From Methylomonas sp. LL1 (GTDB taxonomy: Bacteria; Pseudomonadota; Gammaproteobacteria; Methylococcales; Methylomonadaceae), in NCBI RefSeq assembly GCF_015711015.1, contig NZ_CP064653.1, forward strand, positions 4,340,001-4,404,000: a DNA stretch of 64,000 nucleotides, written 5' to 3'. The notes beneath the pieces are model-generated. The model was not told the DNA's origin. It saw only the letters and a program-made list of their open reading frames with translations, and searched no databases. The position numbers and the translations under genes were made by a program. Shown here piece by piece: positions 18,328-27,718 of this stretch; positions within the stretch are counted from its first letter, which is position 1, and each line of letters starts with the position of its first letter.

Positions 18328-19182
18328 ATGCCATCATCAATGGTTATTAATACCAACATTGCATCACTGAATAGCCAGCGGATGCTCAGCAAAACCAACG
18401 AAGCGCTACAAACTTCTATGGAAAGGTTGTCTTCAGGGATGCGGGTAAATAGTGCAAAAGACGATGCTGCGGGTTTGTCCATCGCCGACCGCATGACCTC
18501 TCAGATTAGAGGTATGACTGTGGCGATGCGGAATGCCAACGACGGTATTTCCATGGCGCAGACAGCGGAAGCGGGTATGGGGAATATTACTGAAACTTTG
18601 CAGAGGATGCGTGATCTGGCCATACAAGCGGCAAATTTTGGGGCCGTAAGTTCAAATGATCGGGAAAAATTACAAACAGAATTTAAGCAGCTTGGCACGG
18701 AAGTGCTGCGGATTATTGAAAACACTCAGTTTAATGGTAAGAAAATTTTAAATGGGTCGTTAGCCAGTGCGATTTTTCAAGTTGGCCCCAATACCAGCAC
18801 CAATAATCAGATCAGTATCACCGTGTCTAATTTAGAAACACTTTCCGGTTTGAGTTTGTTATTTGGTGATGCGGCATCAATCGGCAGTTTGGCGACATTT
18901 TCCAATGTTATGTCTGCGATTACGAATATCGATACGGCCATTGCCAGGATCGATGACTTCCGAGCCAAACTTGGTGCCATCCAGAACCGTTTTACGGCGA
19001 CTATCTCCAACTTGCAATCGTCTATCGAAAACCAAAGTGCAGCCCGCTCAAGAATCATGGATGCGGATTTTGCATCGGAAACGGCACAATTGAGTCGAGC
19101 GCAGATTCTGCAGCAAGCTGGAACGGCTATGCTTGCGCAAGCCAATCAATCAACCCAGGGCGTTCTGCAGTTATTGCAATAA
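18328..19182 (+). CDS. flagellin 2
   Basis: A second filament subunit of 284 residues, highly similar to flagellin 1 at both ends (LNSQRMLSKTNEALQTSMERL; MDADFASETAQLSRAQILQQ) with a divergent short centre. It sits after the cap and chaperone genes and has a separate, differently built upstream region. The ATG at 18328 is supported by GGGGAG seven bases upstream; a second in-frame ATG at 18340 is possible. No terminator is visible before the glycosyltransferase 22 bases downstream, so the two may be co-transcribed. Confidence 0.95.
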   Translation: MPSSMVINTNIASLNSQRMLSKTNEALQTSMERLSSGMRVNSAKDDAAGLSIADRMTSQIRGMTVAMRNANDGISMAQTAEAGMGNITETLQRMRDLAIQAANFGAVSSNDREKLQTEFKQLGTEVLRIIENTQFNGKKILNGSLASAIFQVGPNTSTNNQISITVSNLETLSGLSLLFGDAASIGSLATFSNVMSAITNIDTAIARIDDFRAKLGAIQNRFTATISNLQSSIENQSAARSRIMDADFASETAQLSRAQILQQAGTAMLAQANQSTQGVLQLLQ

Positions 19183-19204
19183 GCGTCTTTAATTAAATAG
19201 CAAA

Positions 19205-21715
19205 ATGGATAGTGGCGAAACTCTGGTAGGCGAACATCTGTTAGGTCCTTTGTCTAGTAATGAAGCGGGCGAGACCTTTCTGTTCAATTTAAACCGGCAC
19301 GCTTTCGATAAGGTGAGTGCGTCCGCATTGTTTGATGCTAGATTTGGAGATGCGTTGTTCAAGGAAAATACCTTGAACATCATTGTCGGTACCGATTCGG
19401 GACTATTGTTGCGCTATTTACAAAACCGAACCTTGCCGAAAGGGACGCGCTATATTTTCATAGAGCCTGAAATCGTGTTGCAAGCGCTACGGGAATATCG
19501 ATTGCTGGGCGAATCAAACGATAGGATAGTTTGCATTAGTTTGTCGGATTGGGACAGGGCGATTAGGGGGTTCAAAATATCCGATTACCTGTATATCGGA
19601 GCGGTACGGTCTTTCAACGCCATTTGTGCGCAGGATGATTTTATCAACGAATATGCTGAATTGAGCTGGGGAATTGTGGAAGTTTTGTCGCAATTGCATT
19701 GGCAAAACAACATGGCGATCGGGCAGGAGGCATTTATAGACCGGCAGATTAACAACATTGCCGAAAACAGATTGCCTGCGAAATTATTGCAAAACGCTTT
19801 TCGGGGGCAAACGGTCGTGATTTTAGCGGGAGGCCCATCGCTGGATGAGGCGTTGCCGTGGATAAGGATGCATCGGCGAAAGTTTGTACTATTCGCAGTT
19901 TCTAGAATTTCCCGGCAGCTGCTTGCTGCGGGGATAGAGCCAGATTTTGTATTTTCGGTGGATCCACACGAGGTCAGTTTTGATGTCAGTAAGGAAATGC
20001 TTAACTTTGGCCGAAAGACAATATTCATCGCTTCTTATCATGTCGTGCCTACGTTGGCCAATCAATGGCCTGGCTTAATGTTATACCTAGGGCATCGATT
20101 ACCGTGGGATTCTGCGTTGAATGAGGCTAATTTAAGTGGAGCCGGACCCACTGTGACCAATTCTGCAATGAATGTGGCTCATGATTTTGGCTTTAGGCGT
20201 GTTATCTTGGCTGGTGTCGATCTCTGTTACACTCGCGATGGCTTTACTCATGCTAAAGGTAGTAACGAGCAATTGGCGGGGCCAAAACTCGATTTGACGT
20301 CGTTACAAGTTGAAACTAACGGCGGCTTCATGGCTCCAACCGGTAATGATTTTGCCATGGCGATCAAGAGCCTGAGTATGCAGGCTAAGCGCATGGTCGC
20401 GGAAGGTGCACAGGTAATAAATGTCTCCTCGGGCGCGGCCAGGATTGAGGCTGTCGAGTTCATGCCATTCGGCGATATTCACCTTGATGAATCTTGTATG
20501 GAGACTTCAGCAGTGGTCGACGCCAGAATCAAGAATACGGCGGATACCGATCAATATTTACAGGCCTCGCTGATCGAATTGAAGCGTGCTCAATTCCAGA
20601 TTCGAGCCATCGTCCGTTTGGCTATACAGGCGCGCAGTATCAATGATGCTATGTATAACGCATCGGGCGTTTTGGAGAATTACAAAGACAAGAAGTTGCT
20701 TGATCGAATCGAGAAAAAACTCAAACGCGAGCATAGACATTTTGCCAAGTTGGTAAAAAGATTCGGTATCAGGCGCTTTATGCAGGTGATGAAACCATTC
20801 AATGATGAAGATTGGACTGCGGAAGAAGCCAGGCAGCTGGGTAATGTTTATTATGACGCTTATCAAGAAGGCGCCGCGAAATTATTGCAAATAATAGAAG
20901 AGGCTATTGAACGGCTTATTGTGAGACGACAAGAAAATCTTTCGGAACCCAATTTTGATCGTATTTTCGAGCAGTGGCGGCAAGACAAGAGTTTTGGACG
21001 GGTCAGAATTTGGCGTGCTGCACACCCCGATCGGGTAGTTTCGTCGGAAGCGGAAGCGGAAGCGGTTTTTGACGAATTTGAAAATAATTTCGTGCAGATA
21101 CTTAATCATAAAGACACCCGTCACTTGGCTTTGATAAAAAGGCATAGTAATTTGGCTATTGTTAGGCAAAGAGCTGGTCTGCTGTTCAAACATAAGAAAA
21201 CTGAAGGATTGCGTGACTTGTTAGTTAGTTTGGACGGACACGAACAGCAACAGTTGGTAGCGCCTTATCGGTATTTGGTTAACGGCTATTTAGCTGAATT
21301 GGAAGGCAAGACTGAGCTTGCATTGATTGCTTACCACCAAATTATAGATGGTGGTGACGTTTTGCTGGAAGAAGCTTTGCTTAGAATTGCCGCGATTGGT
21401 ATTGAGCTTGGCGATGCAGACAACGTGAATTTAGCATTACAGTGTCTGTCGCAATTAAATCCGGTGTTTTTACCTTTTTATGCGGAAATACAGCGTTTGC
21501 ATGGTGATGTAATGCTGGCCATCGACGCGTACAATAGTTATGTTGGTCAATTCCCCGGTGATACGTTGGTGCAAATGAAGCTTGCGAGGCTTTATATGGA
21601 GTCTAATGTTTACGATGCCGCAGAGATGATGCTCGATTTTATTCTACAGCAAAAGCCCGACTACGAGGCTGCTATCAGCATGAGGCGGCAATTGTTAGCT
21701 GGTAGAGGAAGTTAA
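19205..21715 (+). CDS. motility accessory factor (Maf/DUF115) flagellin glycosyltransferase
   Basis: 836-residue protein with a central DUF115/MAF_flag10 domain: VVILAGGPSLDEALPWI near residues 200-216, then FAVSRISRQLLAAGIEPDFVFSVDP and GVDLCYTRDGFTHAKG. Maf proteins transfer CMP-activated pseudaminic or legionaminic acid to flagellin Ser/Thr in the cytoplasm before export. The C-terminal third (from about residue 640) is helical and repeat-like, resembling TPR units, perhaps for flagellin contact. Directly following flagellin 2 and close to the legionaminic cluster, it is the natural last enzyme of the pathway here. The donor sugar is inferred from context. Confidence 0.85.
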   Translation: MDSGETLVGEHLLGPLSSNEAGETFLFNLNRHAFDKVSASALFDARFGDALFKENTLNIIVGTDSGLLLRYLQNRTLPKGTRYIFIEPEIVLQALREYRLLGESNDRIVCISLSDWDRAIRGFKISDYLYIGAVRSFNAICAQDDFINEYAELSWGIVEVLSQLHWQNNMAIGQEAFIDRQINNIAENRLPAKLLQNAFRGQTVVILAGGPSLDEALPWIRMHRRKFVLFAVSRISRQLLAAGIEPDFVFSVDPHEVSFDVSKEMLNFGRKTIFIASYHVVPTLANQWPGLMLYLGHRLPWDSALNEANLSGAGPTVTNSAMNVAHDFGFRRVILAGVDLCYTRDGFTHAKGSNEQLAGPKLDLTSLQVETNGGFMAPTGNDFAMAIKSLSMQAKRMVAEGAQVINVSSGAARIEAVEFMPFGDIHLDESCMETSAVVDARIKNTADTDQYLQASLIELKRAQFQIRAIVRLAIQARSINDAMYNASGVLENYKDKKLLDRIEKKLKREHRHFAKLVKRFGIRRFMQVMKPFNDEDWTAEEARQLGNVYYDAYQEGAAKLLQIIEEAIERLIVRRQENLSEPNFDRIFEQWRQDKSFGRVRIWRAAHPDRVVSSEAEAEAVFDEFENNFVQILNHKDTRHLALIKRHSNLAIVRQRAGLLFKHKKTEGLRDLLVSLDGHEQQQLVAPYRYLVNGYLAELEGKTELALIAYHQIIDGGDVLLEEALLRIAAIGIELGDADNVNLALQCLSQLNPVFLPFYAEIQRLHGDVMLAIDAYNSYVGQFPGDTLVQMKLARLYMESNVYDAAEMMLDFILQQKPDYEAAISMRRQLLAGRGS

Positions 21716-21771
21716 ATATTGGTTGATAATTGTCGATAGCTGCTGGGTTATTTATCGTTAGGAGGTGTGTT

Positions 21772-21972
21772 ATGGTCGATTCAGTTTCAAGTGGTAATGC
21801 CGCCGGATTGATAACGGCTCTGATGAGCGAGGTGGCTGCGAAACAGAACCTTCAAGTCGGTTTGGTGAAGAAGGCTCAGGATGTCGAAAAAATGCAAGGA
21901 GAGGCCGCTTTAAAATTAATAGAGGCCGCGGGAAATGTTGCCGATGCCGGTAAAATAGATGTTCGTGCTTGA
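21772..21972 (+). CDS. YjfB-like putative motility protein
   Basis: 66-residue protein resembling the YjfB family (PF14070), small proteins found next to flagellar genes and of unknown molecular role. The start at 21772 follows GGAGG at 21761-21765. It has a hydrophobic-Ala rich helix pair and no membrane segment. It closes the filament block and converges with the ypjD-like gene on the other strand 10 bases away. Confidence 0.65.
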   Translation: MVDSVSSGNAAGLITALMSEVAAKQNLQVGLVKKAQDVEKMQGEAALKLIEAAGNVADAGKIDVRA

Positions 21973-21982
21973 ATCAATAACT

Positions 21983-22783
21983 TCAAACTTTTTTCAAAAT
22001 CAATTCCAGCACCAGTTTGCTGCCGAAATAGGCCAGTAACAATAAAACGAATCCCGTCAATGTCCATTGGATGGCGGTTTTGCCTCGCCATCCATATCGC
22101 ACTCTACCAAGTAACAGGCTTGAAAAAATTATCCAGGCGATGATGGATAATACGGTTTTGTGTACAAGATGCTGGGCGAATAAATCTTCAATAAAAATAA
22201 AGCCGCTAAACAAAGATGCGGTCAAGAAAAACATTCCCGTGCCTATCATTTGAAATAGCAGTGTTTCCATGGCTTGTAATGGTGGCAGGGCAAGGATTAG
22301 GCGCTTGGGGTGGTGGCTTCGAAGTTGTTGGTCCTGGATGGCAAGTAATATGGCTTGCAGGGCGGCGATGTTGAGTAGGCTGAAGGCGATAATGGAGGAG
22401 AGGATGTGAATGCTCATTTGCCAGTCGTGTGCGGCGACAGAATGGTTGTTTTCCGGTAGGCTCATGGCCAGGCCGAGCATAATTGCGGCTAGCGGAAAAA
22501 TGGCGATGCCCAACTTTTCAACCGGTTTGTCCAGTGCCGCAAACAATAGCAATAAAACGATGAATAGTGCTACTAATCCGGCTGCATTGAAAAAACCGAA
22601 ATTAAAGCCGTTGTTCTGCAGAAAAATTAGAATGATATAGGTGCAGTGCAAAGCCGCGCCAAGCCAGGCCATGCGAATGGAATTGCGGTGTTGTTCGCAC
22701 TGGCTGATTAATTCTCGAATAATCAGTGTCGATGCGAAGGCGTAGCTTAAAACCGAAGCGATGCCGACAAAAGTGCTGTTCAT
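21983..22783 (-). CDS. ypjD: YpjD/CcsA-family cytochrome c assembly-like membrane protein
   Basis: 266-residue integral membrane protein with about eight hydrophobic segments and a conserved histidine-containing region (WQMSIHILSSIIAFSLL; HLVHKTVLSIIAWIIFSSLL). It belongs to the CcsA/HemX-like group (YpjD) commonly found divergent from ffh in gammaproteobacteria. Function in this group is not firmly settled; heme handling is suggested by homology to CcsA. The ATG at 22783 is used; the longer open frame would need a TTG at 22807. Confidence 0.75.
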   Translation of the reverse strand: MNSTFVGIASVLSYAFASTLIIRELISQCEQHRNSIRMAWLGAALHCTYIILIFLQNNGFNFGFFNAAGLVALFIVLLLLFAALDKPVEKLGIAIFPLAAIMLGLAMSLPENNHSVAAHDWQMSIHILSSIIAFSLLNIAALQAILLAIQDQQLRSHHPKRLILALPPLQAMETLLFQMIGTGMFFLTASLFSGFIFIEDLFAQHLVHKTVLSIIAWIIFSSLLLGRVRYGWRGKTAIQWTLTGFVLLLLAYFGSKLVLELILKKV

Positions 22784-22912
22784 GACTGTATGGTGGGAAA
22801 TAATCAAAAAGGCGTTGCTAATGGCTTATGTTAAACTAAGCGGCCGGATTGTTCTAACCTGTTTAATGTTAGACCCTGTCAGCCTCAATCATAGAAAAAC
22901 AAAGACGCAGAT

Positions 22913-24268
22913 ATGTTTGATAATTTAACCGACCGCCTGAGCGGTACCCTGAAAAAACTTAAAGGCCAAGGCCGTCTGACCGAGGCAAACATTCAAGATA
23001 CCCTACGTGAAGTCCGTATGGCGCTGCTGGAAGCCGACGTTGCGCTGCCGGTGGTGACTGATTTTATCGGGCAAGTCACGGAGCGTGCCTTGGGGCAGGA
23101 GGTGCAGACTAGTCTGACTCCGGGCCAGGCGCTTATCAAGGTCGTGCAGGCCGAATTGGTCAAGGTGATGGGGTCGGCCAACGAAGAGTTGAATTTGCGT
23201 ACACAGCCGCCGGCGATCGTGTTGATGGCGGGTTTGCAGGGGGCCGGGAAAACGACCACGGTGGCAAAATTAGGCCGCCATCTAAAGGAAAAGAAAAAGA
23301 AAAAAATCGGCGTAGTCAGTGTCGACGTTTATCGGCCTGCCGCGATCAAGCAGTTGCAAACCTTGGCCGAGGATGTCGGCCTGAAGTTTTTCGAAAGCGA
23401 TGCGTCCGAGAATCCGATTGATATCGTCAAGCGTGCTGTGGATGCCGCTAAGCGTCAATTTATCGACGTGTTGATTGTTGATACTGCGGGCCGGTTGCAT
23501 ATCGATGATGAAATGATGGCTGAGATCAAAGAACTGCATGCGGCGATCAAGCCGATCGAGACCTTGTTTGTGGTCGATAGCATGACGGGTCAGGATGCCG
23601 CCAATACCGCGAAGGCGTTTCATGATGCCCTGCCGCTGACCGGTGTGATTTTGACCAAGGCCGATGGCGATGCTAGGGGTGGCGCGGCGCTGTCTATTCG
23701 TCATATAACCGGTAAGCCAATCAAGTTTATCGGTGTGGGCGAAAAAACCGATGCTCTGGAGCCGTTTTACCCGGACCGGTTGGCTTCCCGTATTCTGGGC
23801 ATGGGCGACGTGTTGTCGCTGATTGAGGATATCGAAGATAAGGTCGACAAGAAAAAAGCCGAGCAACTGGCGAAAAAGATTCAAAAAGGTAAGAGTTTTG
23901 ATCTGAATGATTTGAAAGAACAGTTGCAGCAGATGCAAAACATGGGTGGCATTAGTGCCATGATGGACAAGTTGCCCGGCATGGGCAGTGTTCCGAAAGA
24001 AGTTAAGGATAAGGTCAATGACAAGGACTTGGCTCGACAAATTGCGGTGATCAATTCCATGACGCCGCAAGAAAGAAAATTTCCGGACTTGATTAAAGGT
24101 AACCGAAAACAGCGTATCGCCGATGGTTGTGGCTTGGATCTACAAGCGGTAAATCGGGTTCTGAAACAGCATCAGATGATGGAAAAGATGATGAAGAAGT
24201 TCAGCAAAGGCAATATCACCAACATGATGCGCGGTTTGAAAAGCAATATGCGCGGCATGAGATTGTAA
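22913..24268 (+). CDS. ffh: signal recognition particle protein Ffh
   Basis: 451-residue SRP54 GTPase that binds signal sequences and 4.5S RNA and delivers nascent membrane proteins to FtsY. Layout: helical N domain, G domain with the P-loop LQGAGKTTT near residues 106-114, DTAGRL near residue 191 and TKADGDARGG, then a Met-rich M domain (KLPGMGSVPK, QMMEKMMKKF, NMMRGLKSNMRGM). Followed by rpsP as in E. coli and relatives. Confidence 0.97.
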   Translation: MFDNLTDRLSGTLKKLKGQGRLTEANIQDTLREVRMALLEADVALPVVTDFIGQVTERALGQEVQTSLTPGQALIKVVQAELVKVMGSANEELNLRTQPPAIVLMAGLQGAGKTTTVAKLGRHLKEKKKKKIGVVSVDVYRPAAIKQLQTLAEDVGLKFFESDASENPIDIVKRAVDAAKRQFIDVLIVDTAGRLHIDDEMMAEIKELHAAIKPIETLFVVDSMTGQDAANTAKAFHDALPLTGVILTKADGDARGGAALSIRHITGKPIKFIGVGEKTDALEPFYPDRLASRILGMGDVLSLIEDIEDKVDKKKAEQLAKKIQKGKSFDLNDLKEQLQQMQNMGGISAMMDKLPGMGSVPKEVKDKVNDKDLARQIAVINSMTPQERKFPDLIKGNRKQRIADGCGLDLQAVNRVLKQHQMMEKMMKKFSKGNITNMMRGLKSNMRGMRL

Positions 24269-24351
24269 GTTTTGTAATTTATACTTCACTTATGCGAAAA
24301 ATCGCGTAGAATAGTTTAATTAAATTTTGATTCAATGTTTAAGGTATTCAA

Positions 24352-24603
24352 ATGGTAAGCATTCGTTTGTCCAGAGGCGGCGCTAAAAATCGTCCTTTTT
24401 ATCACGTTGTCGTTACTGATAGCAGAAGTAGTCGTGACGGTCGTTATATCGAGCGCGTTGGTTTCTTTAACCCTTTGGCGCGTGGTAACGAGCAAAGATT
24501 GGTTCTGGATACGGAACGCGTTCAATATTGGCAATCCAACGGCGCTCAGCCGTCGGATCGCGTAGCCAGATTGATCAAAGACGCTAGCAAAGCAGCCGCT
24601 TAA
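24352..24603 (+). CDS. rpsP: 30S ribosomal protein S16
   Basis: 83-residue S16, starting [21 protein letters not shown] and containing [12 protein letters not shown]. First gene of the rpsP-rimM-trmD-rplS operon; the following genes are spaced 7 bases apart or overlap. Confidence 0.97.
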   Translation: MVSIRLSRGGAKNRPFYHVVVTDSRSSRDGRYIERVGFFNPLARGNEQRLVLDTERVQYWQSNGAQPSDRVARLIKDASKAAA

Positions 24604-24610
24604 GAGACCG

Positions 24611-25120
24611 TTGTCAAATAGTGATTATCTAAATGCCGGGCAAATATCCGGCGTTTTTGGTGTAAAAGGCTTCGTAAAGGTCTTCTCGTTTACTCAGCCG
24701 CGCGAAAACATATTGCAGTATTCACCATGGATTTTGCGGAAAAATAACCAAGTCAGGGAAATCAAGGTTATAGGTGGTCAGCGCCAAGGTAATGCCGTGG
24801 TGGCCGAGCTTGAAGGTATTGTTGATCGGGATGTTGCGTTAGCGCTGATGGGTTCCGAGATACTGATCCTCAAACAGCAGTTGCCAAAGCCGCAGCCGGG
24901 CGAATACTATTGGGCCGACTTAGTGGGACTCCAAGTTGAAACTCAGACAGGTGTCAAATTGGGCCAGGTTGACCATCTGCTGGAAACCGGGGCAAACGAC
25001 GTATTAGTGGTTCTGGATGGGGAAATCGAACGCTTGATTCCCTTTTTGCAGCAACAGATAGTGTTGAAGATCGATTTGGAAGCCGGTTTGATGGTTGTCG
25101 ATTGGGATCCTGACTTCTGA
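24611..25120 (+). CDS. rimM: 16S rRNA processing protein RimM
   Basis: 169-residue ribosome assembly factor that binds S19 and helps 16S 3'-domain maturation. The N-terminal GQISGVFGVKGFVKVFSFT and the C-terminal PRC-barrel part (EYYWADLVGLQV, NDVLVV, LIPFLQQ) are typical. The start is TTG at 24611: no ATG is available before the conserved GxxxGxxG-like region, and GTG at 24621 is out of frame. Low-efficiency initiation may keep its level below the ribosomal proteins. Confidence 0.95.
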   Translation: MSNSDYLNAGQISGVFGVKGFVKVFSFTQPRENILQYSPWILRKNNQVREIKVIGGQRQGNAVVAELEGIVDRDVALALMGSEILILKQQLPKPQPGEYYWADLVGLQVETQTGVKLGQVDHLLETGANDVLVVLDGEIERLIPFLQQQIVLKIDLEAGLMVVDWDPDF

Positions 25121-25126
25121 TCCGGG

Positions 25127-25888
25127 ATGCGATTTGACATCATCAGTCTTTTTCCGGAAATGGTGCGGGATGCCGCAAGTTATGGCGTTACCGGAAAGGC
25201 AATCGAAAATGGCCTAGTCGGGCTGTCGGTTTGGAATCCTCGCGATTATACCCATGACAGGCATCGAACCGTCGACGATCGGCCTTATGGCGGTGGTCCG
25301 GGAATGGTGATGAAGTATCAGCCCTTGCTGGATGCGGTCGATGCCGCTAAGTGCCGGACAGCCTCGGCGGAACGTCGGGTGATTTGTCTAAGTCCGCAAG
25401 GCAAATTGATTTCCCAGCCGTTATTGCAGGAAGCCAGTCAACTTGAACAATTGATTTTGATTGCCGGACGCTATGAAGGCATAGACGAGCGTTTCATCGA
25501 TCAGGTGTGTGATGAAGAATGGTCTTTGGGCGATTATGTGATTAGTGGGGGTGAGCTGGCTGCGCTGATTGTGATTGATGCGGTGACTCGATTGATTCCC
25601 GGTGTATTGGGTGATGAAGATTCGGCCAAACAGGATTCTCACGCCGATGGGTTGCTGGATTGTCCGCACTATACCCGACCGGAACAAGCTGATTTCGGTG
25701 GAGTACCACGGGTGCTTTTGGGGGGTAACCATGCCGAAATCAAACGTTGGCGGATGAAGCAATCGCTAGGGCGGACTTGGTTGAGAAGACCGGATTTGCT
25801 GGAAAAAATACAATTAACCGCAGAGCAAAAGGCTTTGCTGAGTGAATTTAAAACTGAAGTTGATAAATTAGGGTGTGGTAATGAGTAA
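25127..25888 (+). CDS. trmD: tRNA (guanine37-N1)-methyltransferase
   Basis: 253-residue SPOUT-family enzyme methylating G37 of tRNAs to prevent frameshifting. It shows [23 protein letters not shown], the knotted SAM site GRYEGIDER with [19 protein letters not shown], and the C-terminal RPDLLE helix region. It overlaps rplS by 8 bases. Confidence 0.97.
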   Translation: MRFDIISLFPEMVRDAASYGVTGKAIENGLVGLSVWNPRDYTHDRHRTVDDRPYGGGPGMVMKYQPLLDAVDAAKCRTASAERRVICLSPQGKLISQPLLQEASQLEQLILIAGRYEGIDERFIDQVCDEEWSLGDYVISGGELAALIVIDAVTRLIPGVLGDEDSAKQDSHADGLLDCPHYTRPEQADFGGVPRVLLGGNHAEIKRWRMKQSLGRTWLRRPDLLEKIQLTAEQKALLSEFKTEVDKLGCGNE

Positions 25889-26228
25889 TATTATTGAAGA
25901 ATTGGAAGCGGCTCAGCTGAAACAAGACGTGCCGAATTTTGGACCGGGCGATACCGTGGTTGTGCAAGTACGGGTTGTCGAAGGTACACGGGAAAGATTG
26001 CAGGCATTTGAAGGTGTTGTGATTGCCAAGCGTAATCGCGGTCTGAATTCTGCTTTCACCGTCAGAAAAATTTCTCACGGCGTAGGCGTCGAGCGTGTAT
26101 TCCAAACCCACAGCCCTTCAGTTGGTAGTATCGAAGTTAAGCGCCGAGGCGATGTGCGCCGCGCCAAACTGTATTATTTGCGCGAACTGACCGGTAAAGC
26201 CGCTCGTATCAAGGAAAAACTGTCTTGA
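25881..26228 (+). CDS. rplS: 50S ribosomal protein L19
   Basis: 115-residue L19 with [39 protein letters not shown] and [23 protein letters not shown] at 25881 overlaps the trmD stop and fits the family N-terminus (MSNIIEELE) better than GTG at 25875. Last gene of the operon, followed by a strong terminator. Confidence 0.97.
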   Translation: MSNIIEELEAAQLKQDVPNFGPGDTVVVQVRVVEGTRERLQAFEGVVIAKRNRGLNSAFTVRKISHGVGVERVFQTHSPSVGSIEVKRRGDVRRAKLYYLRELTGKAARIKEKLS

Positions 26229-26269
26229 TATAGGCGATAGACAGGTTCGTGTAACTGGCGAATCGATCC

Positions 26270-26300
26270 AAAAAAGGCGGCTTCAAGCTGCCTTTTTTTT
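26270..26300 (+). terminator. rho-independent terminator of the rpsP operon
   Basis: AAAAAAGGCGGCTT pairs with AAGCTGCCTTTTTT around a tight loop, ending in eight T (26293-26300). The stem lies 41 bases after the rplS stop. Confidence 0.92.
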
Positions 26301-26321
26301 GTCCTGGCATTTAGAACAAAT

Positions 26322-26831
26322 ATGTCTCTACAGATCATTTGGCAAACTGTTGCGGATGGCGTTAAGACGCAACTGACTGTGCCGCTATTGGAGGCGGAGT
26401 TAACGATCACCCTGCTGGGTGATGTCATTGTCGATGCCTCATGGGTTATCCCGGACAGTCGCCCGTCGCTAACAGATACCGAGTTAGCCGTTCAACTAAA
26501 ACGTTATTTACTCGACCCCGACCGCAATCGTCTTCAGGTTAGCTTGCTCAAACAGGGAAGCGCTTATAGTCAACGTGTTTGGCAAGCGCTTCTTGAGATT
26601 CCGCTGGGACAAAAAATGAGTTATTCGGCGTTAGCCAACAAATTGGGTTCAGGTCCGCGCGCCGTCGCGCAAGCTTGCCGAAATAATCCTTATGCCGGTA
26701 TTATTCCTTGTCATCGCGTGGTTTCCAAATCCGGTCCGGGGGGGTTCATGGGGCAGAGTCGTGGTGCCATGGTCGACTTGAAAATACAGTTGCTCGAATA
26801 TGAAAGTGAAATTGTAATGAATCGGCCATGA
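26322..26831 (+). CDS. ogt: methylated-DNA--protein-cysteine methyltransferase
   Basis: 169-residue suicide DNA-repair protein that moves alkyl groups from O6-alkylguanine to its own cysteine. The active site is IPCHRVV in the C-terminal half, preceded by the helix-turn-helix GQKMSYSALANKLGSGPRAVAQACRNNP-region with the arginine finger. Length matches Ogt/AdaB rather than the two-domain Ada. It overlaps xerD by 4 bases (ATGA). Confidence 0.9.
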   Translation: MSLQIIWQTVADGVKTQLTVPLLEAELTITLLGDVIVDASWVIPDSRPSLTDTELAVQLKRYLLDPDRNRLQVSLLKQGSAYSQRVWQALLEIPLGQKMSYSALANKLGSGPRAVAQACRNNPYAGIIPCHRVVSKSGPGGFMGQSRGAMVDLKIQLLEYESEIVMNRP

Positions 26832-27715
26832 GTGGCTCGGCGAAGATCATAGAATCTTTTCTAAATGACCTGTGGCTGGAGTTTGGTCTCAGCAATAACA
26901 CATTGGCTGCGTATGGCAGCGATCTAAATCAGTTCGACAAATGGCTTGAAAAAAAGACGTTGATCGAGGTCGGCGCGGAGGATATTGCCGTTTTTTTACA
27001 ATACCGGCAGAAGCAAGGGCACAGTAGTCGTTCTTCGGCCCGGTTGCTGTCTTGCTTACGGCGATTTTATCGATATTTGCTGCGGGAAAATAAAATTAGT
27101 ACGGATCCTTCCCAGTTGATCGATGCGCCGCATATCGGCCGCTCATTGCCGCATTCCTTGTCGGAAACCGAGGTCGAGCTGCTGTTACAGGCTCCTGAAA
27201 CCGTGCATGCCTTGGGCTTCAGAGACCGAACCATGCTGGAGTTGTTGTATGCCGCCGGTCTTAGGGTATCGGAATTGGTGGAAATTAATTTTCAGCAGGT
27301 AAATTTCCGGCAAGGCTGCATTAGAATAGTCGGTAAAGGCGAAAAGGAGCGATTAGTGCCGGTGGGCGAAGAGGCCATGGTATGGTTGGAACGTTATCTG
27401 ACAGGACCCAGGCAGGATATTCTCGGTAATAGGCAAAGCAATTTTCTTTTCGTCACCGCGCGAGGCTCCTGTATGACAAGGCAGTCGTTTTGGCATATTA
27501 TCAAACGTTATGCCAAACAGGCCGGCATCAATGCGCATTTGTCGCCGCATACCTTGCGGCATGCGTTCGCCACGCATTTACTCAATCATGGCGCCGATTT
27601 GCGGGTAGTGCAATTATTGCTGGGGCATTCGGATTTGTCGACTACCCAGATTTATACGCATATTGCGCAACATCGCCTGAAAGAGCTACATTCAAAATTT
27701 CATCCCAGAGGATAA
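26828..27715 (+). CDS. xerD: site-specific tyrosine recombinase XerD
   Basis: 295-residue recombinase resolving chromosome dimers at dif together with XerC and FtsK. The N-terminal SAM-like domain reads FLNDLWLEFGLSNNTLAAYGSDL, closer to XerD than XerC. The catalytic set is R in AAGLRVSEL, H and R in LSPHTLRHAF, H in LLGHSDLSTTQIYTH and nucleophile Y in the same block. It overlaps ogt and is followed by the lpxA-type gene after 3 bases. Confidence 0.93.
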   Translation: MSGSAKIIESFLNDLWLEFGLSNNTLAAYGSDLNQFDKWLEKKTLIEVGAEDIAVFLQYRQKQGHSSRSSARLLSCLRRFYRYLLRENKISTDPSQLIDAPHIGRSLPHSLSETEVELLLQAPETVHALGFRDRTMLELLYAAGLRVSELVEINFQQVNFRQGCIRIVGKGEKERLVPVGEEAMVWLERYLTGPRQDILGNRQSNFLFVTARGSCMTRQSFWHIIKRYAKQAGINAHLSPHTLRHAFATHLLNHGADLRVVQLLLGHSDLSTTQIYTHIAQHRLKELHSKFHPRG

Positions 27716-27718
27716 TTC

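Noticed and set aside
23282-24070. Long minus-strand open frame opposite ffh
   Set aside because: Shadow of ffh in codon-biased DNA; no domain features.
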